A stretch of 64,000 bases of DNA from Alphaproteobacteria bacterium. GTDB taxonomy: Bacteria; Pseudomonadota; Alphaproteobacteria; Micropepsales; Micropepsaceae. This document shows, piece by piece, positions 25,375 to 33,828 of this stretch. The stretch's first letter is position 1. Each line of letters begins with the position of its first letter. Location of the stretch: assembly GCA_025350465.1 (NCBI GenBank), contig JANXXU010000052.1:176576-240575 (forward strand), written 5' to 3'. The position numbers were made by a program, and so were the translations under genes. The notes beneath the pieces are model-generated. The model was given only the letters and a program-made list of their open reading frames with translations. It was not told where the DNA came from and searched no databases.

Positions 25375-26012
25375 GTGCCACGACTGCGCCAAGTGGGCCG
25401 CGATGAGGCTCATCCTCTTGCCCGCGCGATCTACAAGACCTTGTTTGGGGATCGCGATCCGGTGAAGGAGCCGGGGACGGCGACCGGGACGCCCGGTAAC
25501 TGGTGGACTGTGTTCGCAGTTTCTCCGGATGTGTTCGATCATGCGGTGGCCGGGTTCCAGCTCTATCGCAGCCCCAACCGCAAACTGTCGCCAAAGCTGC
25601 GCGAGCTTGGCCAGATCCGTGCGGGCTGGGCGCGGGGAAGCCAGTTCGTTTTCTCGCAACACTGCAAAGCTTCGCGCGGCGTGGGATTGAGTGAGGAGCA
25701 GATCCAGGCGATCCACATTGGCAGTCAGCGTCATGCTTTAGTGAGCTGGAGCGAGCGGTGCTTGCGTATACCGACGACCTGGTGCTCAGCGGTGGGAGGG
25801 TGCCGGACGGGACCTTTGCCGTGCTCAAGAAACATCTTTCGGACGAGGAAATCCTGGAATTCACTTATGTTACGGCCCTTTACGATCTGCACGCGGTCAT
25901 CTCGAAGGCGCTCAGATTGGAGTATGATGACGTCGAGGAGCGCATCGTCGAGGTCGCGGCGCCGGGTGGCGCCAGTGCCGATGTGATGGGCATGGTGGAT
26001 CGCAAAGACTGA
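25375..26012 (+). pseudogene. Carboxymuconolactone decarboxylase-family gene with frameshift
   Basis: The first frame (GTG 25375) encodes a CMD-like domain up to LSEEQIQAIH. The family then expects HWQSA...ERAVLAYTDDLVL. Here that continuation is in another frame and ends at 26012 (YTDDLVLSGGRVPDGTF, YDLHAVISKALRLEYDD). An extra CA in CCACATTGG (25714-25717) explains the shift exactly: without it the codons read I-H-W-Q-S-A-S. This branch resembles alkylhydroperoxidase-like proteins. Both frames are otherwise intact, so the shift is very recent or a sequencing error. The VOC gene follows by 18 bases. Confidence 0.83.
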
Positions 26013-26030
26013 CACTTCGGAGGAAACAGC

Positions 26031-26576
26031 ATGGCCTATCATCATCTTGCCCTCGCCACGCGCGACATGAAGGCGATCGATCACTTCTATCGCGAGGTCA
26101 TGGGCTTCGATCTCAAGAAGGTCGAGGTCGGGCCAACCCCGGTGGGCGGGTGGGCGAAGCACTTCTTCTATGAGATCGAGCACGATCGTTTCATCGCGTT
26201 CTGGGAATTGCACGAGGGGCCTTTCGAGAAGCCGTTCGAGACTGGCTTGTCGAAGGCGGTCGGCTTGCCGGAATGGGTGAACCACATCTCGTTCTATTCG
26301 CCGACGCTCGCGCATCTACAGGAGAAGCGCGCGATGTGGCTCGGCGCTGGCCATGACGTAATGGAGATCGACCACAATTGGTGCACCTCGATCTACACGC
26401 GCGATCCGAACGGAACGCTGGTCGAGTATTGCGTGACGACGGGCGTGTTCACGCAGGCCGACAAGGAGTTGGCGCTCAAAGCGGTGACGTCGAACGACGT
26501 CCCGCACTCCAAGCCGCCGAAGTCGATCGAGATGCACAAGGCGGCCGATTTCAAAAAGAAAGCCGCGGCGGAATAA
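26031..26576 (+). CDS. VOC/glyoxalase-fold dioxygenase-like protein
   Basis: 181 residues of a two-module VOC fold. MAYHHLALATRDMKAIDHFYREVMGFDL is the first beta-alpha module, with the His that usually binds metal. HISFYSPTLAHLQEKRAMWLGAGHDV and IYTRDPNGTLVEYCV give the second His and the Glu. Such enzymes are glyoxalases, extradiol dioxygenases or isomerases. GGAGG lies 9-13 bases before ATG 26031. A Lys-rich tail (SKPPKSIEMHKAADFKKKAAAE) is unusual. It is probably cotranscribed with the CMD-like gene. Confidence 0.82.
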   Translation: MAYHHLALATRDMKAIDHFYREVMGFDLKKVEVGPTPVGGWAKHFFYEIEHDRFIAFWELHEGPFEKPFETGLSKAVGLPEWVNHISFYSPTLAHLQEKRAMWLGAGHDVMEIDHNWCTSIYTRDPNGTLVEYCVTTGVFTQADKELALKAVTSNDVPHSKPPKSIEMHKAADFKKKAAAE

Positions 26577-26599
26577 GACGCTCGGTACCCTTCGGAAAG

Positions 26600-26842
26600 C
26601 TAGTTTGCGGGCCGCTCGGGCACGGCGACTTCATCCGTCTTCACAAATGCGAGCACAATGCGCGACCCAATTTGGCCGATCACCGCACCGAACAGGCCCG
26701 CTTTCGCGCCTTCAATAATTGCCGCCGTACCGTTCGCGGGCCAGCCATCGAAAATCTCGGAAAGAATCAATAGAACAAAGAACAACGCTCCACATGAATA
26801 CGTGACGATGTTGGAGATCTGAGTCTTCCTCGAGCGTGTCAT
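26600..26842 (-). CDS. Small hypothetical membrane protein
   Basis: 80 residues with one clear hydrophobic span (VTYSCGALFFVLLILSEIF) and a second amphipathic or membrane segment (AAIIEGAKAGLFGAVIGQIGSRIVLAFV). The N-terminus is basic (TRSRKTQ), which predicts an in-facing start. GGAGG sits eight to ten bases upstream of ATG 26842. No family is recognised. It is convergent with the VOC gene. The 156 bases beyond its start, up to pqqE, hold nothing obvious. Confidence 0.6.
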   Translation of the reverse strand: MTRSRKTQISNIVTYSCGALFFVLLILSEIFDGWPANGTAAIIEGAKAGLFGAVIGQIGSRIVLAFVKTDEVAVPERPAN

Positions 26843-26998
26843 TGTGGTCGCCTCCGGCGCGAGGTTACACGGACTTGCCCCGCCTTCGTGGGTAGGTCGT
26901 CTTCTAGATGTGCGACGCTATTGCGCGCTCAGCTGCCTGTCAAAGCCGGCGCGTGTGATGCGACCGCGCGAGTGCAAGGCGCCCGTCAATCCCCTGCT

Positions 26999-28090
26999 TT
27001 AGCCGCCTATGCGCCGGAAACGATAAGGCGCAGACGGCGCGGCCTCATCCTTGGCAATGGCGGCGCTTATGATCGCGTGATCGGGTGACAGGGTGCAAAC
27101 TGGGTCAGTGGCGGCGGCGTTGCCGATGAGGGCAAATGCTTGGCAACGGCAACCGCCCCAATCGATCTCGGCGCGGTCGCAACCTCGGCAGGGCTTGGGC
27201 ATCCATTCGGTGCCGCGGAATTTCGCAAACGCATCGTCCTCGCGCCAAATGTCGGACAACGATCGGCTGCGTACATTGGCGAAAATCATCTCCGGCAGCG
27301 ACGCGGCCGCGTGGCAAGGTAGCGCGCGACCGTCCGGTGCGATCACAATCACTTGGCGCCCCCAGCCGCCCATGCAGGCTTTCGGTCGCTCGGCGTAGTA
27401 ATCGGGAATGACGTGATCGATGACGAGATCGCCGCTGAGCCGTGTTTTGGCCTCGTCGACGACTGAGGCGGCCCGTTCAAAATCTTCGCGGCTCGGCATC
27501 AAGCTGGCGCGATTGGCAAGCGCCCAACCGTGATATTGCACGTGTGCGACCTCGAGGCGGCCGGCGCCCCACTCCTGCGCCAAGTCGATGATCTGCGGCA
27601 GGTCGGCGATATTTTCGCGATGCATCACGGCGTTGATCGTGAGCGCTAGGCCCTCGTGGACCACGAGGCGCGCGGCCTCACGTTTCATTTTCATGCCGCC
27701 TTTGAAGTGGGCGATCGCGTCGGCGCGCGCGGGCTCGACGCCCTGGATGCTGATCTGAACGTGATCGAGGCCGGCGCCTTTGAGTTCGCTCAAGCGCTGC
27801 GGCGTCAAACCAACCGCCGAGGTGATGAGATTGGTGTAGAGGCCGGCGATGTGCGCCGCATTGACGATTTCGGCGAGGTCGGTGCGCACCAGCGGCTCGC
27901 CGCCCGAAAGATGCACATGCAGAACCCCGAGATCGGCTGCCTCTTGCAGCACGCGCGTCCAGGTCTTGGTGTCGAGTTCGCCGCCGGCGCGCACAAGCTC
28001 CAAAGGGTTCGAGCAATACGGGCAACCCAACGGGCAACGATGGGTTAGTTCTGCGAGCAAACCGATCGGCGAGGGCACGGGCGTACTCAC
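26999..28090 (-). CDS. pqqE: PqqE, radical SAM enzyme of PQQ synthesis
   Basis: 363 residues. CPLGCPYC gives the CxxxCxxC radical-SAM cluster ligands at 19, 23 and 26. A C-terminal SPASM-like domain has further Cys in ACMGGWGRQ, PCHAAASLPE and PCRGCDRAEIDWGGCRCQ. PqqE links the Glu and Tyr side chains of the PqqA peptide by a C-C bond while PqqD presents the peptide. The start overlaps the pqqD stop (ATGA), so the two are translated together. It is the last gene of pqqABCDE, on the minus strand. Confidence 0.95.
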   Translation of the reverse strand: MSTPVPSPIGLLAELTHRCPLGCPYCSNPLELVRAGGELDTKTWTRVLQEAADLGVLHVHLSGGEPLVRTDLAEIVNAAHIAGLYTNLITSAVGLTPQRLSELKGAGLDHVQISIQGVEPARADAIAHFKGGMKMKREAARLVVHEGLALTINAVMHRENIADLPQIIDLAQEWGAGRLEVAHVQYHGWALANRASLMPSREDFERAASVVDEAKTRLSGDLVIDHVIPDYYAERPKACMGGWGRQVIVIAPDGRALPCHAAASLPEMIFANVRSRSLSDIWREDDAFAKFRGTEWMPKPCRGCDRAEIDWGGCRCQAFALIGNAAATDPVCTLSPDHAIISAAIAKDEAAPSAPYRFRRIGG

Positions 28091-28344
28091 AGTTTTAGGT
28101 AACCCTTCGACGCGAGATCTTTCACCAATGCATCAACATCTGCGCGGATAATCGATTCACGCTCGTTGAATTCTTTGGCGAGTGAGGTCGCGATTTCCGA
28201 GACGCGCTTCGTGCCGTCGAACTCACGCACGATCGCTTGGGCGATTTCGTCGAGCTCCAAGATGCGCTCAGGGCCGAGCAACTTGGTGCCGTCGGCATGC
28301 AGGCGAACGCCGGGAGCGAGACGAGGTTTCGCGTCGTCAGTCAT
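28087..28344 (-). CDS. pqqD: PqqD, PqqA-binding chaperone
   Basis: An 85-residue winged-helix protein of the PqqD/RRE family: RLAPGVRLHADGTKLLGPERILELDEIAQAIV, then FDGTKRVSEIATSLAKEF and VKDLASKGYL. It binds the PqqA precursor and delivers it to PqqE. ATG 28344 is chosen because it begins the family sequence; the frame is open to 28464 but crosses a repeat. No strong Shine-Dalgarno is seen, and a palindromic repeat sits just upstream, so access of the ribosome may be affected. Confidence 0.93.
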   Translation of the reverse strand: MTDDAKPRLAPGVRLHADGTKLLGPERILELDEIAQAIVREFDGTKRVSEIATSLAKEFNERESIIRADVDALVKDLASKGYLKL

Positions 28345-28356
28345 GAGGTCTGAACG

Positions 28357-28494
28357 CTCTTTCCTCACCCGCTTGCGGGGGAGGGGGACCGCGAAGCGGT
28401 GGAGGGGGGAGCGTGCCACGCTGTGACTTACCCCCTCCGTCGCGTCGCCTTCGGCTCGCAACACCTCCCCCGTGAAGAACAGGGGAGGAAAGAA
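28357..28494. repeat. Nested inverted repeat between pqqC and pqqD
   Basis: Two diverging copies of one unit face each other. The left begins CTCTTTCCTCACCC (from 28357) and runs through GCTTGCGGGGGAGG to GGAGGGGG. The right (to about 28494) carries the inverse CCCCCTCC, CACCTCCCCC and GGGGAGGAAAG. Each unit also folds on itself. The pair fills most of the pqqC-pqqD gap, and the resulting hairpin would lie in the pqq mRNA. The same CTTTCCTCC unit recurs at 58309-58601. Confidence 0.78.
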
Positions 28495-28515
28495 GGGGAC
28501 AGTCCCGATGACGGC

Positions 28516-29238
28516 TCATGGTTTGAATGCGCCCGGCGGAACGTGGGCGGGCTCGACGTAGGCATGATGCAGCGCGTCGAGCATTGCCCATAAGACGTTG
28601 CATTTGAAGGTGAGCGCCGCGATGCAAGCATCTTGCCCTTCGCGCGTTTTGGCATTTTCAAGGCAATAGCCGAGGGCGAAATCGGCGTCGCGCGGCGCTT
28701 GGCTCATACGCGCGCCGAAATAGGCGAGGGTGTCCTTGGAGACGAAATCATAGCCCTTCAGCATGCCGTCGACACGCTCAGCGATGATCGTGGGTGCGAA
28801 CATTTCGGTCAGGGAGGAGGCGACGGCCTCAAGAAGGCTGCGGTCGCGAACGAAATGGACATAGGCGTCGGCGGCAAAAATCGTCGCCGGCAAAGCCTGC
28901 GCTTCCGATGCCACGATCGCACGATCAAGCCCCAAGCCGCCGGTCAATTTCAGCCAGCGCTCAAGTCCGCCTTCACCAGGCTTCGCACCGTCGTGATCTT
29001 CCAGACGCTGGCGCCAGACGCGGCGCAAATCGGCGGTCGGTAGACGCGAGACAATGATCGCGTCCTTCACCGGAATGCGCGCTTGGTAGATGTAGCGGTT
29101 CAATGCCCAAGCTTGAACTTGCGTCTTGTTCAGCTTTCCGCCGTGGAGCAAACGGTGAAAGGGGTGAAGATTGTGGTAGCGCTCGGCACCGACGGCGCGC
29201 AGGCGGGCCTCAAACTCAGTTGAGGAAAGCAAGCTCAC
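28516..29238 (-). CDS. pqqC: PqqC, pyrroloquinoline-quinone synthase
   Basis: 240 residues, all helical, homologous to heme oxygenase folds. YHNLHPFHRLLHGGKL, RYIYQARIPVKDAII, FAPTIIAERVDGMLKGYDF and CNVLWAMLDALHHAY are characteristic PqqC segments. The enzyme performs the final ring closure and eight-electron oxidation to PQQ without a metal, using O2. Its start overlaps the pqqB stop (ATGA). After its stop a repeat of about 140 bases separates it from pqqD. Confidence 0.95.
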   Translation of the reverse strand: MSLLSSTEFEARLRAVGAERYHNLHPFHRLLHGGKLNKTQVQAWALNRYIYQARIPVKDAIIVSRLPTADLRRVWRQRLEDHDGAKPGEGGLERWLKLTGGLGLDRAIVASEAQALPATIFAADAYVHFVRDRSLLEAVASSLTEMFAPTIIAERVDGMLKGYDFVSKDTLAYFGARMSQAPRDADFALGYCLENAKTREGQDACIAALTFKCNVLWAMLDALHHAYVEPAHVPPGAFKP

Positions 29239-30134
29239 AATTCGATCCTCATTCCATCTTCGGCGATCTTCCAGCCTGCAGCTTCGATTGCGCGCCGTTC
29301 CGGCGATGTGCGATCCAGCACGGGGTTCGAGTTGTTGATGTGAATGAAATAGCGCGACCCGACCTTGGCGTCGCGCAATGCTTCGATGGCGCCGCCGCGA
29401 CCCGTCATCGGAATATGACCCATCCGCCGGGCGGTCTTGGTGCCTTCGCCGGAGACGATCATTTCATCGTCAGTGTACATTGTGCCGTCGAAGAACAGCG
29501 TGTCCGCGCCGTCAACGGCACGGACGATCTCGGGCGTGACCTCGGCGCACGACGGCAGGAAGACGAACACCTTGCCCGCGTCGTCGATAATGCGCAGACC
29601 TAACGATGCGCCGGCGGCCGGGCCGATACCGTGGGTGTGTTCGAGATAAAGCGGAGGCTTGCCGGGCGCCGCAAAAGTTTCGCAGGCAAGACCGGGAACG
29701 GGGTCGAACCGCCCATGTACTCCGATGCGCTCGAAGCGAACGACCTCGCGATCGAGGACCCCAAAAATCGGGTTCGCTTCGATGGCGCCGAGAACAAAGT
29801 CGCTCGACCAAAGGGTGAAGTGCTGACGCTCGCGCAAGGTCAGCAGCCCGGCGAGCGCGTCGACATCTGCGCCGGTCAAGACCACGCTCTTGATTGGCGA
29901 GGAGCGCAGTCCCTCGCGCGGGTGAAGCTCGCGCGCGGCGATGATCTGCTGGCGGATGTCGGGCGAGGCGTTCAGCAACAGCCAATCGATGCCGTTCGCC
30001 GAGAGGGCGAGGCTGCATTGGGTCGATCGGGGCGCGGTCAGGTCGCCGGCAAAGGCGCGGCGGTTCATCGTGCTGTTTGCATTCCACTGTGGAAAGCCGC
30101 CACCGGCGGCTGCCCCGAGCACGATGACCTTCAT
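29235..30134 (-). CDS. pqqB: PqqB, MBL-fold hydroxylase of PQQ synthesis
   Basis: 299 residues starting MKVIVLGAAAGGGFPQWN, the signature PqqB N-terminus. It has an altered metallo-beta-lactamase fold (SVVLTGADVDALAGLLTLRE, FFDGTMYTDDEMI, HIPMTGRGGAIEAL, FIHINNSNPVL). PqqB is now thought to be an iron-dependent hydroxylase acting on the tyrosine-derived part before PqqC. It lies 36 bases after pqqA and overlaps pqqC by four. Confidence 0.95.
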   Translation of the reverse strand: MKVIVLGAAAGGGFPQWNANSTMNRRAFAGDLTAPRSTQCSLALSANGIDWLLLNASPDIRQQIIAARELHPREGLRSSPIKSVVLTGADVDALAGLLTLRERQHFTLWSSDFVLGAIEANPIFGVLDREVVRFERIGVHGRFDPVPGLACETFAAPGKPPLYLEHTHGIGPAAGASLGLRIIDDAGKVFVFLPSCAEVTPEIVRAVDGADTLFFDGTMYTDDEMIVSGEGTKTARRMGHIPMTGRGGAIEALRDAKVGSRYFIHINNSNPVLDRTSPERRAIEAAGWKIAEDGMRIEL

Positions 30135-30170
30135 GATTTCAAGGCGCGGTGCGGTCCGCGCCGCAAGAGG

Positions 30171-30248
30171 TTAGGAGGCCGAGGCGTAGCAGTTGATTTC
30201 CATTGCCGCGGAGATTTCACGAACCTTGGGCTTGCGCCACGTCTTCAT
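30171..30248 (-). CDS. pqqA: PqqA, precursor peptide of PQQ
   Basis: A 25-codon gene read on the minus strand: MKTWRKPKVREIS, then AAMEINCYASAS and stop. Glu17 and Tyr21 in EINCY are the two residues that PqqE cross-links and that become PQQ, with the conserved three-residue spacing. A GAGGT lies about six to ten bases upstream of ATG 30248. It is far below usual ORF length cut-offs and easily missed. It heads pqqABCDE, with an M14-like peptidase gene 61 bases upstream on the same strand. Confidence 0.94.
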   Translation of the reverse strand: MKTWRKPKVREISAAMEINCYASAS

Positions 30249-30309
30249 GGGATTGACCTCAATGTTGAACGGTAAATCTGAGCGACCGGGCGCAGGAACG
30301 CAAGCCCCC

Positions 30310-31401
30310 TCAACCCGCCGCCAAAGCTTCAACGGCCTGGTTTAGGACCTGTTCCGAGCGCTTCCAGACCATTTCCTTCCAGTCATCCTTGTCGGGATAG
30401 AAGGCGCGGCGGATTTCCGCCTTGACCGCCGGCGCGTCGGGGCCAAGCGGGTCGCCAAGAACATGCAGCCAATTGTCGGCACGAAGACCACGGAAAACTT
30501 CAAGTGTCGGGTAGGTTCCGAACTCCAGGGCGCCGACCGTGACCTCGGCGTGCGGCAGGGCGGCGATCAGCCCGGAGTCGATGCTGCCCAAGACCTGGGC
30601 CGAGACCGATTCGCCGGCGCGGGTCGAGCGCACATCGCCCCACCAGCGATGCGTGCGGGCATAGCGCGGATCGCTCGCTTCGTCCTCAGTGATGATTTCG
30701 CCGTAGCCGTAGGCGCCAAGCCCGGTGTGGATATCGACGATGCCGACCCGATCGGCGTGGGCGAACTCGCGGCGCACGATGTGCAAGATCTCACCGGCCG
30801 AACATTGTTCGCGGGTGCCGCCAAAATACATGCCGTCGGGATGGGCGTACTGGCCTTGACTGATCGCCTCTTGAAGCGCGAAGGCGCCGTGCTCTTTTGC
30901 GTAGGCGCGTAATGCGTGATCGGCAACGTCGATCGTTCCGGCTTTCAGATCGTGCGGCGCGATCGCAGACTTCAACAGCTCGTATCCGGGATTTTGCGGA
31001 TAAGGCTTGGCGTGATCGACGAAGTTGCGGTTGAGATCGACGTTTTCCTCGTTGACGCGCCGGTTCCAAGCGAAGCCGTAGGGATTGAGCGCGTGCACCA
31101 TCACGAGCTTGAGACCGCCGGGCCAATTTGCGTTGCGGGTGGACTTGAGCCAACCGACCTGCGCGCCCGAGCCCGCGTATCCCTCCACACCATGCGTGCC
31201 GGAGATGACCAGCAAGCCCGCTTTCGCATCGTCCGGGCCGAGGATTGCGACGTCGATGGTCAAATCCTCGCCCTTCGGCCCCTTGGCATGTGGGTTGAGG
31301 TATGCCGTGTGCTTTAGACCGCGCGCGTCTGCGGCAATCAAGAATTTGCCGCGACCCTCGAAATAGTCGCCAGCGAAAAATGTGCGGGGATCAAGCGTCA
31401 T
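30310..31401 (-). CDS. M14-like metallopeptidase (DUF2817)
   Basis: 363 residues. GTHGVEGYAGS holds the HxxE zinc motif, NRRVNEENVDLNRNF is the carboxypeptidase substrate-binding stretch, and IVDIHTGLG carries the third zinc His. DUF2817 proteins are zinc carboxypeptidase relatives of unknown substrate. There is no signal peptide, so it is cytosolic. It ends 61 bases before pqqA on the same strand and could be cotranscribed with the pqq genes. No pqqF or pqqG protease gene is in the window. A role in trimming cross-linked PqqA is speculation. Confidence 0.83.
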   Translation of the reverse strand: MTLDPRTFFAGDYFEGRGKFLIAADARGLKHTAYLNPHAKGPKGEDLTIDVAILGPDDAKAGLLVISGTHGVEGYAGSGAQVGWLKSTRNANWPGGLKLVMVHALNPYGFAWNRRVNEENVDLNRNFVDHAKPYPQNPGYELLKSAIAPHDLKAGTIDVADHALRAYAKEHGAFALQEAISQGQYAHPDGMYFGGTREQCSAGEILHIVRREFAHADRVGIVDIHTGLGAYGYGEIITEDEASDPRYARTHRWWGDVRSTRAGESVSAQVLGSIDSGLIAALPHAEVTVGALEFGTYPTLEVFRGLRADNWLHVLGDPLGPDAPAVKAEIRRAFYPDKDDWKEMVWKRSEQVLNQAVEALAAG

Positions 31402-31500
31402 CCTTCAGCCCCAAAGCCCTGAGTCGGGGGAACATTCTGTCTTCCTCATAGCGGATTGCGGGCTTGCGGTCTTGCGCGACTAAGTGGTGCCGCGCGGCCC

Positions 31501-33801
31501 CTATTTCGACGTGGCGACCCAGGCTCCGTCCCACTCCGCCGGCGGCGGCTCGAGTTCGTAGTGGGTGATGCGCTCCTCATAGGTATCGAAAATGTCTTGG
31601 TGCTCGCCTGCAATTTTTCGGCCTTCGTCGATCGCCTCGCGCGCGGCCGCCCAATTCTTGGAGCGGAAGGCGGCGAAGAGGGTCTGCAGCGCCTCCTGAA
31701 GCTGAACGAATTTCTTGGTCTCGCGCACATGTGCGTGGCCCATCAAGGCGTAGATGTGCGTTGGCGTCGCGCGCCCCTTGACGGCGATGTAGTCGAGTTC
31801 GAGGAAGGCGAATTTTTCGCCGACGATTTTCTCGGTGTCTTCGCCGACGACCATGTCGAAGCCGTAATTGCCCGCGAAAGATTGAATTCGCGCGGAGACG
31901 TTCACAGCATCGCCCAGGGCCGAATAGTCGAAGCGCAGTTCGGACCCCATGTTGCCGACCACGCAAGTGCCGGTGTTGAGGCCGATCGACACTTCGATCG
32001 GCTTCACCTTATGGGTCTTGAAGAAGCCTTCAGCCTTGAGTTCGCGATTGAGCGCGTCCATCGCGTCCATCATGCCCAGCGCGCAGTCGCAGCCGTGGGT
32101 CGGATGATCGGGATCGTCGAGCGGCGCATTCCAGAACGCCATGACACAGTCGCCGATATATTTGTCGATGGTGCCGCGATGGTTCAGCACCTCTTGGCTG
32201 AGCGGGGTCAGCACGCGGTTGATGAGGCGCGTCAGACCTTGCGGATCTTCGCGGAAGCTTTCGGCGATCGGGGTAAACCCGCGGATGTCGCAGAACATGA
32301 TCGTCAGGTCGCGCGTCGCGCCGCCAAGCTTCAGCTTCGACGGGTCGTTGGCGATTTCATTGACGACGTCGGGCGGCAGATATTGCGCGAAGGCGCTGCG
32401 CACCATTTGACGCTCGGTATCGGTGCGGATGAATTTGACGAGCGCGGCTGCTGCAAACACCAGCGCGACGCTTAATGACGGCCCGATCGGGTCAAGGAGC
32501 CAATCGCGCTGGTTGAAGGCCCACACCGATGTGCTGGCGGCTGCTACAACGCCGGCGACCGCAACCGCGGCGATCCAAAGCACTGGAACGCGCGCGATGG
32601 CGATGAGAACGAGGAGACCGAGGAGCAGCGCGAAAGCCAATTCCAAGCCGGGCCCCCAATCGGGGCGGCCTAGGAATTTGCGGAGCAGCATTTGCTCCAA
32701 GGCCTGAATGTGAACTTCGACGCCAGGCGCATCGAGTCTCACCGGGGTCGACCGCAAGTCGAGCAACCCGGCAGCGCTGGTGCCGACAAAGATGGCGGCG
32801 CCCTGCAGTTCGCTGAGGTTCGCGGTGCCGTTCAGTATTTTCCAAGCCGGAATGCGTCGCTGTGGAACATCGCCGGTGTAGTGCACCCACATCTGGCCGT
32901 CTTCAGTTGAAGGAATTTCGATATCGCCGACCCTTACGCTGATCATCCTGTTGGGATTGCCAAACGCCGCCTCGCCGCCACCGCCAGCCATTTTAATCAA
33001 GAACGGCGGCGTGTTGCCTTGCGGATCGCTCATAGCAACTCGCAAAGCCTCCAAGGCGAGGCCCGGGAAAACTTTGCCCTTGTGGGACACGAAAAGTGGG
33101 ACGCGGCGGACGATACCGTCCCTGTCCGGTGCGGTGTTGAACGAACCCGTGCCTCTCGCGGCTTGCTGAAGAATGTCGAGCGAGACAGTTGCGCCGGCAA
33201 ACGGGAGCACGGCGTTGATTGGTTTGCTCTCGGGATCGCCGATGAGGGCGAGATCCTTCTTCAGAATCGGTGCGCGCCCGGTGTCCCGGTCCGTGAGAAT
33301 AAAGCCGAGAACCGATGGTGAGGTCTTTAGCGCTTGCGCGAAAGCCGCGTCATTGCTCGGCAAAGCCTGCAATTGCGTTCGAGTCGCGTCCCAGGTGGCG
33401 CCAGCGGGTAGGTTTGCTGCAATGAGCTCGGGCGAGGTGCGATCCTGCTCTGGAAAGACAACGTCATACGCGATCACCGCAGCGCCGGCGTCACGCAGCG
33501 TCGTCGTGAGTCTTGCCATCGTTGTGCGCGGCCAGGGCCATTGGCCGATGCGCTTCATGCTCTCTTCGTCGATATCGACGTAGCGGACCGACGTGTCGAC
33601 ATAAGGACGCGGATACTGCCGCTGATAGTAGTCGAAGACCTGATTTTGCAGGCCGTTGAGGATGCCTCCAGGATCAGTCCACTGAATGAATATGGCGAGC
33701 GCAAGGACCGCCCAGGGCACGAAGCCGAGCCAGCGTAAAAGGCCGCTCTGGCCCGAGATCGCGACCGCGGACTCGCGGCTGGTGGCGTCTCGCTGTGCCA
33801 T
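31501..33801 (-). CDS. CHASE2-domain adenylate/guanylate cyclase
   Basis: 766 residues. An N-terminal transmembrane helix (LGFVPWAVLALAIFIQW) leads to an extracytoplasmic CHASE2 sensor (about 35-380). A run of hydrophobic spans follows (ELAFALLLGLLVLIAIARV, VLWIAAVAVAGVVAAAS, GPSLSVALVFAAAALV). The C-terminal class III cyclase has metal-binding Asp in MFCDIRGFTPIAESF and YIGDCVMAFWNAP, plus the substrate region LNTGTCVVGNMGS. It should make cAMP (or cGMP) in response to an unknown periplasmic signal. It lies 27 bases after the DUF3754 gene on the same strand. Confidence 0.92.
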   Translation of the reverse strand: MAQRDATSRESAVAISGQSGLLRWLGFVPWAVLALAIFIQWTDPGGILNGLQNQVFDYYQRQYPRPYVDTSVRYVDIDEESMKRIGQWPWPRTTMARLTTTLRDAGAAVIAYDVVFPEQDRTSPELIAANLPAGATWDATRTQLQALPSNDAAFAQALKTSPSVLGFILTDRDTGRAPILKKDLALIGDPESKPINAVLPFAGATVSLDILQQAARGTGSFNTAPDRDGIVRRVPLFVSHKGKVFPGLALEALRVAMSDPQGNTPPFLIKMAGGGGEAAFGNPNRMISVRVGDIEIPSTEDGQMWVHYTGDVPQRRIPAWKILNGTANLSELQGAAIFVGTSAAGLLDLRSTPVRLDAPGVEVHIQALEQMLLRKFLGRPDWGPGLELAFALLLGLLVLIAIARVPVLWIAAVAVAGVVAAASTSVWAFNQRDWLLDPIGPSLSVALVFAAAALVKFIRTDTERQMVRSAFAQYLPPDVVNEIANDPSKLKLGGATRDLTIMFCDIRGFTPIAESFREDPQGLTRLINRVLTPLSQEVLNHRGTIDKYIGDCVMAFWNAPLDDPDHPTHGCDCALGMMDAMDALNRELKAEGFFKTHKVKPIEVSIGLNTGTCVVGNMGSELRFDYSALGDAVNVSARIQSFAGNYGFDMVVGEDTEKIVGEKFAFLELDYIAVKGRATPTHIYALMGHAHVRETKKFVQLQEALQTLFAAFRSKNWAAAREAIDEGRKIAGEHQDIFDTYEERITHYELEPPPAEWDGAWVATSK

Positions 33802-33828
33802 TCCCCTAAGGTCCCCCGACCAGCTTCA

